Below are positions 24,962 to 34,669 of a stretch of 49,501 bases of DNA, in pieces. How positions within the stretch are numbered: position 1 is the stretch's first letter; each line of letters begins with the position of its first letter. The DNA lies in contig UQMU01000013.1 in the NCBI GenBank assembly GCA_900542305.1, positions 1-49,501 of the forward strand, in the 5' to 3' direction. The stretch is from an uncultured Collinsella sp. GTDB taxonomy: Bacteria > Actinomycetota > Coriobacteriia > Coriobacteriales > Coriobacteriaceae. The notes below the pieces were generated by a model that saw only the letters and a list, made by a program, of their open reading frames with translations, made no database searches and was not told the origin of the DNA. The translations under genes were made by a program, and so were the position numbers.

Positions 24962-25156
24962 CTAGCGGATGCCGAGTTCATACTCCCACTCGTGCTCAAT
25001 CTCGTTCAGAAACTCCCGATCTTCGACGCTAGGCTCCAAATCGCTCTGATCGTACAGACAGTTCTTGGTTTTAGAACTGTCGTAGTATTCGTACATAGCC
25101 TGAAGATTGATCTGCTCGCTATTATCGTTGTAAAGGGGTGAAATACAGGTAGTCAT
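24962..25156 (-). CDS. Small acidic protein, 64 aa
   Basis: Unrecognised. The composition is Glu/Asp/Tyr-rich (MYEYYDSSKTKNCLYDQSDL, then EIEHEWEYELGIR). GGAGGG lies nine bases before ATG 25156, supporting translation. Codon use is more A/T-rich than the flanking surface gene, as in the accessory region that begins here. It lies 150 bp downstream of the 631-aa gene on the same strand and could be its last operon member. Confidence 0.6.
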   Translation of the reverse strand: MTTCISPLYNDNSEQINLQAMYEYYDSSKTKNCLYDQSDLEPSVEDREFLNEIEHEWEYELGIR

Positions 25157-25306
25157 TGCTCAAGTCCCTCCAAGATAAACTCTAATGCGTATGCTTGGTC
25201 TCTTTTCGAGACCCCATCTGATGTGCTATGACTGCAGTATATGCACTCCTACTATAGGATGCAAGAACAATTTTATAATTCTAGTACATATAACTCGACT
25301 ACACTT

Positions 25307-27202
25307 TTACGAGCATTCATCGCCATCCCCCACCGCGCCCTCACGCGCAGCGCGCTCGTTGAGATACTTAACCGGAATCGGCCACACGGACGGAGCCTTA
25401 TAGCGCGAAAGGCCTATGTTGACCAGCTGAACCAACAGCTCGGACAAATCATCACCGTCGAGCACCTCAATCGAACGCACGTGAATCGCGGTCGCCATAT
25501 CCTCCTGGGTTCCGTTGTTGACGCCCACAAAATAACAAGTCTTGTCCGCGCGCTCGAACGTTCCAATGCCGTAATAAGGCGAGTTGTAGCTTTCGAAAAA
25601 CTTCTTCTTACGCCCCGCTTTGCCTGCGAGCTGATGCTCGCCCACCAGGGCCATAAAGTTGTTGGAAAACGTCGTTAGTCCCGTATCCCGCACACGCGCA
25701 ACCATAAACCGCCCACCCGACCGCACGTCAAAGACATAGGCGCCCTTGTCGAGCCTGCCGTGCTCGGTCAGCAGATCGAGCTCCATCTCGTCCTCGGGAC
25801 CATCTTCCGCCGAATGTGAGGCATAGAACATGCCCCCATCCGTGCCAATCGCCAACGTCGCGATACGCGAGTCCAGCTCAATCTCGTCCTTCACCTTATG
25901 TGGCACATCAACCAAGCCGCACACCGTTACCGACTCAACGCCCAAAGCGTCAAGGCCAAACGCCGTCACTCGCCCATCAACGACATCCTGTTTTACCAGC
26001 AGCTCTTTGAGCATGGTGCCCAGGATCGCCTCTTGCGCGTTGCGGTTCTTTTGCTTTGGCGCAGCCTTAAACAACGGCTCGCACACATCCGGCGTCACGT
26101 GTTGTTCCACCACGCCGGCATGCAAGGCATAGCCATCGTCCTCGGCAACTTCATGGGGCACAGCGACAATGTTCAGCGCCCGCGAATCCACGGTCCTTCC
26201 GCCATACGATGCGCGAACGCCCCACGTGGAATCGTTGAGTCGATCGACCAATTGGCGCGCCACACCAGCAAGCCCATCGCACGCAACCGACACCACGATG
26301 CGCTGCCCCACCATGCGCTCTGCCACCACGCGAGCGTACTCATCGCCCTTAAGCACCTCGTAGAAACTCTTACGCGGGTATTCCACAAGCGTCACCCGGG
26401 CGAAGTCGCTGTAACGGCGTTCAAGAATCTGCAGCTCTCGGTATAAAATGCCCTTCTTGGTGTAGGCAACTTTGTCCGCCTGGGCCGAGAACGTCAGATC
26501 ACGACGCTTGGACGGTTTGTCACCCCTGGCACGGCGCAGGATGTACTCGTCTTTTTGTTCGTGGGCAAGCACCATCGTCGCCACGGGCGATAACCTGTAG
26601 CCCACCTGGCTCTTAATCTTTTCGAGCTCTTTCTCGTGGCCTTGCGCCCTGCCGATAAGCACCCGGCGCTTGGTAAACGTACGAATCTTTAGGTCGAAAG
26701 TGCAATCCTCATCGATAACAATCTCGACCGTTTCAATCTTGGCAGGCCCCCTACCGTCACTTTCGACGGCGTCGCAGCGGGCACCCTTGGCGCTAATGAC
26801 GTACAAGTGCCCGGTGTCATTGGGAACCTCATCCTCGATCCCCTCAAACTGGGAGCAAGAGTTGAACAGCAGACGGAGCGCAACGTAATCGTCCAACTCG
26901 CCCCAATGAGTCTTAATCGGAACCACCTGTTCCTGATAAAGCGCGGCATTGAGATCGCCCGTCTGCATGCCCGCCTTGACCATCAAAAAGATGCGGTTAT
27001 CTGCAAGCTGCGTGAGCGCCACGACCTTGCCCGTCTGGCACACATCGGCCATAAAGTTCGCCACGGCATGCTTACCAGCATCGCCCACGTTGCACCAAAA
27101 GACCGAGTAGCGCTCCTCGGCAGCCGCGGCGTCGAGCTGCAACTTGAACTCGGATACGGCAATGTCTCCCAAGCCGCATGGCTGATTACACTTCGATTGC
27201 AC
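25307..27202 (-). CDS. Helicase-partner protein, possible PIWI-like C-terminal half
   Basis: 631 aa, start GTG 27202 (GGAGG nine bases upstream), overlapping the helicase gene by 17 bp. I see no named family with certainty. The C-terminal half reads like an Argonaute/PIWI MID-PIWI region: ALNIVAVPHEVAEDDGYALH (near 338), VVEQHVTPD (near 362), a helix RNAQEAILGTMLKELLV, an RNase-H-like strand pair VCGLVDVP and ATLAIGTDGGMFYAS (near 445), then YYGIGTFERADKTCYFVGVN and the closing PSVWPIPVKYLNERA (near 602), comparable to the P-P-x-Y-A end of Argonautes. A complete DEDX tetrad cannot be assigned by eye, so it may be non-catalytic. The N-terminal 320 residues are unassigned. Most economical reading: guide- or end-binding partner of the helicase in a defence cassette. 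Confidence 0.65.
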   Translation of the reverse strand: MQSKCNQPCGLGDIAVSEFKLQLDAAAAEERYSVFWCNVGDAGKHAVANFMADVCQTGKVVALTQLADNRIFLMVKAGMQTGDLNAALYQEQVVPIKTHWGELDDYVALRLLFNSCSQFEGIEDEVPNDTGHLYVISAKGARCDAVESDGRGPAKIETVEIVIDEDCTFDLKIRTFTKRRVLIGRAQGHEKELEKIKSQVGYRLSPVATMVLAHEQKDEYILRRARGDKPSKRRDLTFSAQADKVAYTKKGILYRELQILERRYSDFARVTLVEYPRKSFYEVLKGDEYARVVAERMVGQRIVVSVACDGLAGVARQLVDRLNDSTWGVRASYGGRTVDSRALNIVAVPHEVAEDDGYALHAGVVEQHVTPDVCEPLFKAAPKQKNRNAQEAILGTMLKELLVKQDVVDGRVTAFGLDALGVESVTVCGLVDVPHKVKDEIELDSRIATLAIGTDGGMFYASHSAEDGPEDEMELDLLTEHGRLDKGAYVFDVRSGGRFMVARVRDTGLTTFSNNFMALVGEHQLAGKAGRKKKFFESYNSPYYGIGTFERADKTCYFVGVNNGTQEDMATAIHVRSIEVLDGDDLSELLVQLVNIGLSRYKAPSVWPIPVKYLNERAAREGAVGDGDECS

Positions 27203-30200
27203 GACGAATCGCCTCCATCATCTCCAAATTGATTGCACCGTCAGCGGCCATATAAGGAACGGAGAACACAGTCCCCTCGGCATCGAGAGCCTTGGGCGTG
27301 CACTCAAGCGCTGCCTCGTCAGCCAAAACGTTGACGATTATCAGGCGTTTCGCCCCAACCTTTTGAGCCTTGGCCCCAAAGCGCTCGGCATCCGACGCCT
27401 CGCGACCGTCGCGAACATAAGCGATATAGGCACCGATGCGATAGTGCTTAAAGTCGATCCACACCCCGGTCTTGTTGCCGGCGGCATCGAGTACCTCAAA
27501 GTCACCGCCCGTCTCGGCATGGGCGGCATCGCCACGCGTAAGCGAATAACGGCCGTCGTAATATGCCTCAAAGATTGCCCTTCCGGCAGATTCTCCCAGT
27601 TCACCCAGGTAAACCGCCTGGAACATATAGGGCGTCATGTGTGCCGTTGCCGCCGGCCGCAGCGTCGAAGGCACCCCGTCACGAAACCAGCGCTCGCGCA
27701 CCTCACGAATCGACAGCAGCTCGGGCACACGCGCCGCAGCCTGACTCACCTGACGAACCTTTGCGCCCTTATAGCCCGCGCTGCAACGGCAATAGTCCTC
27801 CAGACGAGCGGCAATTTGCTCGACGGGCTCACCATCGTAGTTGGGGAATTCAAAGCGTGGCACCTTGCATGCCCCGCCTTCTGCATAGGCGTAGCCACTT
27901 GTGGCATGCGGCATGCGCAGCGCGGTACTCCGGCGCTCTGGGTATTGCGCGAGATCTTCCCATGGCAGGCAAAAATGATGCAGGTAAAAGTCGCGCTCGC
28001 TATCGAAGGCAACGAGGTCTTCATCCACGGCGTTCAGCGAGGTAACCTTCCACGCTAGCTTTTCGTGCTTTTGCTTAGCAAGGTTGTTCCTAAAGGCGGC
28101 AAGGTTCTGCTGCTTAACGGCAGCGTGCTCCTTGTTGTCCGTCATATGGTCGTTGGCAGCGGCACGGGCACCAACCACCTGCTCAAGTTCGTAGCCCATC
28201 GGCAAATCATGCAAGAACGAGAAGTTGCAATCGTTCGCAATCTCGCGGTCGAGCATCACCTGCACGCAAGGCATCTTTACACTCGTACGCATCAGGCGAC
28301 CCACAGCCTGCGCCACAATGCGAGCACCTTCGACCTGATAAGAGAGGGTGTCGCGCACCGGCAGGCTCTTATTAACGCCAGACAGCAACATCCGTACGTT
28401 CCGGCGCTTTTGAGTAAACGGAACCTCGCCGCGCGCTACCAGCTCCTCCTGCTCCACCACGCCAAGTAGCGCCTGCTGGACAAACTTGTCCGAGTTGATC
28501 TCCACTCCCCAGGTCAGACGACTTGTGGGCGACTCGATATATAAGAAATCAAGATCCATCTTGGGGCGACGGTCGACATTCTCAAAGCCGCAATCGACCT
28601 GGCAAACCATGTCGCGCAGATTCTCCGGCACCTTGTATTTGAGATTTTTGGAAAAGCCACCGGCCGAAAGATTGATGAACATCAGGGTCGGCTGACCCAG
28701 CTCGAGACGTTTTTGAGCGCCACGCCAACCTGCATCCCATTCCGCAGCGTTAAAGCACGGCACCATGTCCTTGGCGGCCTCAAGCGATTTCTCGTACGAC
28801 ATATCGGGGCACTTGACGTTTCTGATCACCAGCTCCGCGACAATCTCGCGTGCAAGATCCAGCGCCAGACTATTGAATTCGCCATGGTTTCCCATGTGGC
28901 GCGTGGTAAAAACGGCTCCCGCCTGTTGCTCGTTACGCGCCACACCACGGGCCCAAGTACTCACGGCGACAAGCGTCTTGCTCAGGCGCTTCAGCTCAAA
29001 CTCGATGCTCTTGGCGTCACTTATGCCCACCCTGTCGGCAATCTTTAAGCGCAGGCGCACCGCAAGGCCCTCACTCACACCAATCCCGTCAAAGAACCGC
29101 ATCGCGCGCTCGTACACCTCGTCGGGCGACACGATGATGCCGCCAAAGGCGCCGCCTGCCAGCGCGACCATGCCGGCAATTTCCTTGGACTCATCCACCC
29201 AGGCAATATCGACGTCGTATTCCTTCGCAGTCTGCTTGTTAAACAGCTTGGTCTGTCGCACGATCTCCTGGTTGAGCTCGTCGATCCAGACATCCTTGCG
29301 AACCACGCCATGAACCTCGTCAAGATACTCGAGGTTGAAGTTTTTGACGGTCGGCGCACTCCATGTCGCACTCATGCACACGCAAGGCGCTTTGGCGGCA
29401 ATGGAGGCCAAGTACGCCTCGGGCATGCGCTCAATGCCATGGCTGATTAGATACGTGGTAAACATGTGCTCGATGGTGGTTTCCATTACCAGGTAATCAA
29501 CGCCACGCGCATACATCGAGTCATCCGCAGCATCAATGTCGTCGTTCTTGCGGTCCTTAAAGAACAGCGCCAGCATCAACGAATCCCAAAAATACCTCTC
29601 ACTGGTCTGGTTGTTCCTAATGCCCAGGGCATCGATGATGTTCTTGCGCGAAAGGTCGTCCTTGTACGAAAGACCCCCGTAGTACAGGCTGTCCATAAGG
29701 GTGGCGCAGCGGGCAAGATGACCCACCACCATCCTAACGATGCCACGCGCACGACGAACCGCCTTGTTAACGGTTTGCTGCCCATCCGCCCCATGAGCCG
29801 TAATCATATTGTGGGTACCGCCCTCATTGGACTTGTAACGCAACGGGTTTACCGAGCCGTCGCCCACCGAGATATCGTCGCTGCCAAAAAGATGTCGACC
29901 GAAGAGCTGCTCTTCTTTCGCCTCGTCAGACAGCGCAAAAGGCGGGCTCAGTTTCATTTCTTTAATACAAGAGGCAAGTGCCTTTTGAATTTTCTTGGCA
30001 TCCTTGGCGATTTCTTCGGCAGCCTCCTCTACGCTCGCTCGCGAAACCCTGTTCCTCTCGGCATTCGACCCCTTGTGGTCGCCCGACGTGGAGGCGTGCG
30101 TGTAGACCGCCATCCATTGATCGCGATTTCCCAAGAGCAGAGGGTCCACCACGCCACCGTTAAAATGACGGTCGAGGATACGCAACACTTCGTCCGGCTG

Positions 30201-31118
30201 AAACGTCACGGGTTCGTCTGTCAGCGTTGACAATATGTCGGCCTTCATGTGGTCGATTTCATCAAAGATAAACAGGCCCTTCTCGGCAGCCATTGCGTTA
30301 AAGAGCACAATGCCTGCACCGGTCACTGTATCGATCCTATTGATGAGCTTTTGCGGTGTCAGGGCAATCACATGCGGCATGCTCTCGTCATTGAGCAGAG
30401 CAGACGGCCAAATCCGAGGGATCACCTCCATACCGCGCGTGACGTTTTTAAGCTCGTGGCTCACCGCCCAACGCAAGCTCGCATCCGCCGATGACAACTT
30501 GTCGCGAAGGGCGGGGGTCAAACGGTCTGCAACACCTCCCAGGCGATTTCGAGTGTCGAGAATGCCCAGGAGGTCATCGGCGATCTCCATCGCGTTGCGC
30601 CATGCCCGCTTAATGATGCGATGAGAGCTCTCGTTGTCTGCCTCGATGGGACACGGGATGTCGCGCACGCCCACAGCGCCCTTGCCGCGCGTAGTCTCAA
30701 TCCAACGCAGGATATTTTCGCCCGCGCGCGGAAGATCGAACACCATGCGCTGCGCGGCATCGCCATCCATGCCCTGGTCAACCAGCAATTTGTGCACGTT
30801 CGCAACGTAGTTGTCGCGGTTGTCCTTACCCGGCACCACAAACACCAGGTAACGACGGCCCGGGCACTTGTTAAAACAGCCCGAATCGTCCCAGCCACCG
30901 GCAATGAGGTCGGCCGTGACCTGCTCGGCCGTATAGTTTTTACCCGATCCCGTCGTGGCGCCCAAAAAGTACAGGCCATTGTTGTTCTGATCCTTGGGGG
31001 CAAACAGCGCACGCTCAAAAAACTCGCGCATCGCCTTTTGACGTGCAAGATAGGGAGCGAGCTCCTTGTCGTCCGCAGACGACGGATTCGATTGGCAGTT
31101 GAGATCCCACATAGCCAT
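27186..31118 (-). CDS. SF2-type helicase with C-terminal PD-(D/E)XK-like nuclease segment
   Basis: 1310 aa; ATG 31118 has GGAGG six bases upstream, better than TTG 31124. Helicase landmarks are Walker A GATTGSGKNYT (near 52), the DEID Walker B in GLFIFDEIDHMKAD (near 285), CMSATW (motif III, near 582) and AQAVGRLMRTS (motif VI, near 937), so both RecA-like lobes are present with a large insert between motifs I and II. The last 140 residues fit a restriction-endonuclease fold: GELGESAGRAIFE (near 1173), GDFEVLD (near 1203) and WIDFKHY (near 1220). Helicase assignment is firm; the nuclease is inferred from motif order. It is first gene of a two-gene operon with the 631-aa protein. It is not a Hachiman, DISARM or Gabija gene as far as I can tell. 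Confidence 0.8.
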   Translation of the reverse strand: MAMWDLNCQSNPSSADDKELAPYLARQKAMREFFERALFAPKDQNNNGLYFLGATTGSGKNYTAEQVTADLIAGGWDDSGCFNKCPGRRYLVFVVPGKDNRDNYVANVHKLLVDQGMDGDAAQRMVFDLPRAGENILRWIETTRGKGAVGVRDIPCPIEADNESSHRIIKRAWRNAMEIADDLLGILDTRNRLGGVADRLTPALRDKLSSADASLRWAVSHELKNVTRGMEVIPRIWPSALLNDESMPHVIALTPQKLINRIDTVTGAGIVLFNAMAAEKGLFIFDEIDHMKADILSTLTDEPVTFQPDEVLRILDRHFNGGVVDPLLLGNRDQWMAVYTHASTSGDHKGSNAERNRVSRASVEEAAEEIAKDAKKIQKALASCIKEMKLSPPFALSDEAKEEQLFGRHLFGSDDISVGDGSVNPLRYKSNEGGTHNMITAHGADGQQTVNKAVRRARGIVRMVVGHLARCATLMDSLYYGGLSYKDDLSRKNIIDALGIRNNQTSERYFWDSLMLALFFKDRKNDDIDAADDSMYARGVDYLVMETTIEHMFTTYLISHGIERMPEAYLASIAAKAPCVCMSATWSAPTVKNFNLEYLDEVHGVVRKDVWIDELNQEIVRQTKLFNKQTAKEYDVDIAWVDESKEIAGMVALAGGAFGGIIVSPDEVYERAMRFFDGIGVSEGLAVRLRLKIADRVGISDAKSIEFELKRLSKTLVAVSTWARGVARNEQQAGAVFTTRHMGNHGEFNSLALDLAREIVAELVIRNVKCPDMSYEKSLEAAKDMVPCFNAAEWDAGWRGAQKRLELGQPTLMFINLSAGGFSKNLKYKVPENLRDMVCQVDCGFENVDRRPKMDLDFLYIESPTSRLTWGVEINSDKFVQQALLGVVEQEELVARGEVPFTQKRRNVRMLLSGVNKSLPVRDTLSYQVEGARIVAQAVGRLMRTSVKMPCVQVMLDREIANDCNFSFLHDLPMGYELEQVVGARAAANDHMTDNKEHAAVKQQNLAAFRNNLAKQKHEKLAWKVTSLNAVDEDLVAFDSERDFYLHHFCLPWEDLAQYPERRSTALRMPHATSGYAYAEGGACKVPRFEFPNYDGEPVEQIAARLEDYCRCSAGYKGAKVRQVSQAAARVPELLSIREVRERWFRDGVPSTLRPAATAHMTPYMFQAVYLGELGESAGRAIFEAYYDGRYSLTRGDAAHAETGGDFEVLDAAGNKTGVWIDFKHYRIGAYIAYVRDGREASDAERFGAKAQKVGAKRLIIVNVLADEAALECTPKALDAEGTVFSVPYMAADGAINLEMMEAIRRAIEV

Positions 31119-31325
31119 GGTCAAACCTCCGATTTAGTTGTTGCATGTGTTGAATACCATCCCGTGCGGACAAAAGCTCACGCAGGGAGGTTAGGAGGCG
31201 GCATGAGCGCCTCTTAAGGCAAAAAGGAAAAAGTAGTAGGCAGCTACCCACACGAAGCAATGTGGCGCGCCTACGAGAACCCCCTCAAACAAGCAGACCA
31301 TTACGCCGCTAGCAAGGGAACGATG

Positions 31326-31387
31326 TAGCGTCTGAGGTTGGCGGGCCGTCCGCGCTTTTGCGTGACGGCTCGCCATTCAGACGTGCT
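31326..31387. repeat. Imperfect hairpin of about 24-bp arms
   Basis: The sequence from 31327 to 31350 pairs imperfectly with 31364-31387 (GCGTCTGAGG...GGGCCGTC against GACGGCTCGCC...CAGACGTGC). It lies past the 205-aa gene and upstream of the helicase promoter. No T-run follows. Confidence 0.6.
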
Positions 31388-31401
31388 GCCCAGTGCAGCG
31401 G

Positions 31402-32019
31402 CTAAAGACTGTCATCGGCTTTTGGGCTGGCCTTGGCTACCTCTTCGCCCTCAATCAGATCCCTAACCGTTATATACGCGTTGTACGTAGTGTCCTCGAT
31501 CTTTTCCAAAACATCGGGGTCATGAGTAGTCCAAGCTTCTTCGAGGATACGTGCCAGCCCCCAAGCAGCGCTGAGCAGAACTTTAACGTGCTTCAGATCC
31601 AAGTGATCGAGCGTATAGGAGCAGTACTCGTGCTCCAGCAAATAGGTATCAATGGCACTGATTGCCTCGACCACATACGGCTCAAGATCAGGATGGGGAT
31701 AAAAGGCGCACAGAGTCGTGAACGGGTCGGTCGGCTCAATCCAATACAACGCCGACGCGCCATCATGCTCCTCGAGCGAATAGCGTTCAACCGCCTTCTC
31801 CCAGCTTTCATACCAAGGATCATCAAGACCGTTCGTCGTTGATCTACAAATATCAATCGCCGCGGAAACAGTCGCGCACGAGCAGCTATATGTAGCGGTT
31901 TTCTTAAACTCATCATCAAGTTTATCGCCGCCAAATAGAGTCGCCTCCATAATCAAGAACGGACCATCGGCGTCCTTAATGCTGATGGGGTAGTTATCAC
32001 ACTCGGCGTACGGATGCAT
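31402..32019 (-). CDS. Unknown acidic protein, 205 aa
   Basis: Unrecognised. The start is ATG 32019 (TTGGAG upstream). It is acidic and helical without membrane segments. Visible stretches are SCSCATVSAAIDICRSTTNG and ALYWIEPTDPFTTLCAFYPH, followed by HVKVLLSAAWGLARILEEAW near the C-terminus. It lies with the next small gene between the helicase cassette and the DUF6076 gene on the helicase strand, 283 bp from it, so it may be an accessory member of that locus. Confidence 0.65.
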   Translation of the reverse strand: MHPYAECDNYPISIKDADGPFLIMEATLFGGDKLDDEFKKTATYSCSCATVSAAIDICRSTTNGLDDPWYESWEKAVERYSLEEHDGASALYWIEPTDPFTTLCAFYPHPDLEPYVVEAISAIDTYLLEHEYCSYTLDHLDLKHVKVLLSAAWGLARILEEAWTTHDPDVLEKIEDTTYNAYITVRDLIEGEEVAKASPKADDSL

Positions 32020-32073
32020 GTTTACTCCAATCAATTGATTTAATGACCTAGGTTAAACCGGCGTGCGGACAAA

Positions 32074-32400
32074 TTAACAAGTGACATCGAAACCGCGATC
32101 AAGCGGGGAGCTGTCGTTCCCATCCCATCCGAGCTCGGTATACTCATCGAGCCCCACATCAGAGGCCGATGACCACCTAAACTCAAAGCCGAGCTGGTCC
32201 AGCTCCTCAACCCGCTCGCGAATTACTTCGTAAGCATCCAGCGCATCGTAGAATTCTTCCAAAGACACGCAGCCGCGCCCGCGCTGCTTGCGCATCTGGC
32301 GCAAACGACCCATGGCAACAACGATGATCTCGCAAAGGGCATTCGCCTCGCGCTCGCAGACATCGATATTTGCCTCGTTGAACTTGATGCAATCGGACAT
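32074..32400 (-). CDS. Unknown small acidic protein, 108 aa
   Basis: Start ATG 32400 behind GGGAGG; the longer frame overlaps the divergent gene. Two helices dominate: NEANIDVCEREANALCEIIV and SLEEFYDALDAYEVIRERVE, then a Trp-containing acidic tail (FRWSSASDVGLDEYTELGWD). No family recognised. It lies 54 bp upstream of the 205-aa gene in the same direction, so the two likely share an operon; its own start is divergent from the DUF6076 gene. Confidence 0.65.
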   Translation of the reverse strand: MSDCIKFNEANIDVCEREANALCEIIVVAMGRLRQMRKQRGRGCVSLEEFYDALDAYEVIRERVEELDQLGFEFRWSSASDVGLDEYTELGWDGNDSSPLDRGFDVTC

Positions 32401-32509
32401 GTCGACCTCCCTGGTTTTAAGCCTTTTCGCTTGATTCCATTGAACAGCCGCAAACAGCCGTGTAATATAACTTTTATTACATTTTAAATTTTGGCTGTTT
32501 GGAGCATCG

Positions 32510-34669
32510 ATGCTTGATTCCAAAAAAGAGTCATTTAGCTGGGGTTTTAAGGCCGGCTTTCTTCGCTCCCCCATCAATCCCCGCATGCTTCTTCTTAACA
32601 GAAGACCAGAGATTGATCCCTCTGAAGGTAGAAGCGAATCCAGCAATGCGAGCGCATGGAGCCTCATCTCCATAGCCAACGACCTATTGCGCGTTGACTT
32701 AAGCTCGCTTTTCGATGAAATTGCGTCTCGCTTTTACGAGCAAACAAGACAGCGCTCCTATATCGAGCTGCAGAACGCCATTCACCAGTCTCCTGCTTCT
32801 CCCAGCCACGAACCAGACAATTCGACGGATCAGGCAGCCGAGCCGGATCTTAACGGCCAAACTCACCCAGACGATCCCGGCCAGGAGCCCGCACAAGCAG
32901 AATTGAGCAAAGCCGAGATCGAATTAATCCTTCAAGAACAAAAGGAGCTCGGCCTCGATTTCTTTAATCCAATATTCGATAAGGCCATTACGTCCCATAC
33001 GCGCGGAGAGATTTCCGGCGAAGCCAGGTACCTTCTAAAAAACGTCTGCAGGCAGTGCGTCATGTACATCGCAACAATCCCCGACTATCGCTATTTCGCC
33101 TGCTGGATGGAGAACAACGCTATTGAGTGCAACGAAATCAACCATCTGTACCGCGCGGTCATCACCACATCGGACAAACTCAACAGCCAAGAAATGGCTG
33201 CTCTCTTCAGTTCCTATCTTCATCTCAAGTCAAACAACATGAAGATTAATACCGCATACGGATCGATTGATCTAACAGAACCGGTGCCATATAACCACGA
33301 CAATCCAAAAGATAACTATCCCAAGGTCAAGTCTCAAATAGAAACTGCTTGCGTTTGCACCAATCTCGAACTCTTTCGAGCACTTCTCATTGTTTTCTAT
33401 CAGGGATGCTTGGAACTTGTCCCATCGCTTAAAAACACCAGGGCGCCTGAGTTACTCTCGCAGAAAGAGGAGCTATTCCCGGCAGCCATCCGGGCAAGCG
33501 ACCCACGCCGTTTTCAAGTATTCGATAAGCAACTGCCTGGCATCATCGACTTTGGCGACAGCTTTCTGCTCATAGCCAAAAAGCATCTACCAGGGAACGA
33601 AACGGCCCAGAGGCTCGAAAATCATTTGAATGATATTAAACAAATGAATGACGCCCCTTTTATGCAGCTATTTCGCACCAACTACGTCAAGGCGATGCGC
33701 GACAACGATATCTATGCAAAGAAAGACTTTCACAAGCATGCCGAGCTCAACAACCAAGAAGAACTCAATGAGCTCGTAAATCGCCAAGCGATTATCGCAA
33801 AGGCCGGAGAGCTGTATTTCACCGAGGAAGAATATTCCTTCGCCAGTCTATATGCCCGCATCCTCCACGAGCTACTACTGTGCGGCATTATGCCGATAAC
33901 ATGCCAAACCTGCGGCTCGCTCTTTTTTCCGACCGGCCCCAACAGCAAGTATTGTGACCGATTTAACGAGGACACCAAGCTCTATTGCAACCCGCGCTTT
34001 AACGCCAAGAAGCATCTTGGTCGTAAATCGCCCCGCGATGTCTCGCTCAATATACAGAGAAAGGCCGAAACGGCATATGAAAAGGGCCTAACGGATTGTG
34101 CCCACTATTTTGAGCGCCTCGGCAGCTTTGTCCTCGATGGTCTTGGCCCGGCATACCAAGCGAACGACCTCATTTCCGATGAGCTCTATAGGACATGGCT
34201 GTCTATCGTCAACCAGCCCAATTGTAGGGCGAAAATCAAGCGGCCGGATAGGACTGGGTACCCGTACTCCGTGTTGTGGTACGGAGGCGTCTTGGATGGC
34301 AATCGGTATGCGCAAATCGAGTTTCCAGCAGCCGAGTACCCAGCGCTTTTTGAGCGCTTGAGCAAGCTCGCCGAAAGCCCACAATCAAAGTGCACGCTGG
34401 ATTATTTGGAGCCCGGCGAGCACCCATGCAGCTCATGGCATATCAAGTTGTACGAGTTGCTGGATGCCATCGCGCAGATAAATAGAGCCGATCGGATGGC
34501 AAAGCCCGTTCCATTGCTTGGAATTGATGGGCCCGAATGTGTCTGGACTGACCTGACCGTCCAAGACACATGGAACACGCCCGACGCATGCGTCTACAGC
34601 ACCGGCACAGTCGATGACCTTAGCTTTACCGTGTATACAAAGGGATACGACCTGGAAAAGCAGGACTGA
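32510..34669 (+). CDS. DUF6076-type protein with zinc-finger segment
   Basis: 719 aa, ATG 32510 behind GGAG. Long N-terminal helical part with an acidic, low-complexity stretch (near 85-130, DNSTDQAAEPDLNGQTHPDD). Near 465-500 is the conserved block ITCQTCGSLFFPTGPNSKYC followed by CNPRFNAKKHLGRKS, four cysteines able to hold zinc, typical of DUF6076-type proteins. The C-terminal part ends VYTKGYDLEKQD. No catalytic motif is seen. GC content is lower than in core genes, consistent with transfer. Divergent from the small acidic genes. Function unknown; such genes often lie near defence or integration sites. Confidence 0.75.
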   Translation: MLDSKKESFSWGFKAGFLRSPINPRMLLLNRRPEIDPSEGRSESSNASAWSLISIANDLLRVDLSSLFDEIASRFYEQTRQRSYIELQNAIHQSPASPSHEPDNSTDQAAEPDLNGQTHPDDPGQEPAQAELSKAEIELILQEQKELGLDFFNPIFDKAITSHTRGEISGEARYLLKNVCRQCVMYIATIPDYRYFACWMENNAIECNEINHLYRAVITTSDKLNSQEMAALFSSYLHLKSNNMKINTAYGSIDLTEPVPYNHDNPKDNYPKVKSQIETACVCTNLELFRALLIVFYQGCLELVPSLKNTRAPELLSQKEELFPAAIRASDPRRFQVFDKQLPGIIDFGDSFLLIAKKHLPGNETAQRLENHLNDIKQMNDAPFMQLFRTNYVKAMRDNDIYAKKDFHKHAELNNQEELNELVNRQAIIAKAGELYFTEEEYSFASLYARILHELLLCGIMPITCQTCGSLFFPTGPNSKYCDRFNEDTKLYCNPRFNAKKHLGRKSPRDVSLNIQRKAETAYEKGLTDCAHYFERLGSFVLDGLGPAYQANDLISDELYRTWLSIVNQPNCRAKIKRPDRTGYPYSVLWYGGVLDGNRYAQIEFPAAEYPALFERLSKLAESPQSKCTLDYLEPGEHPCSSWHIKLYELLDAIAQINRADRMAKPVPLLGIDGPECVWTDLTVQDTWNTPDACVYSTGTVDDLSFTVYTKGYDLEKQD

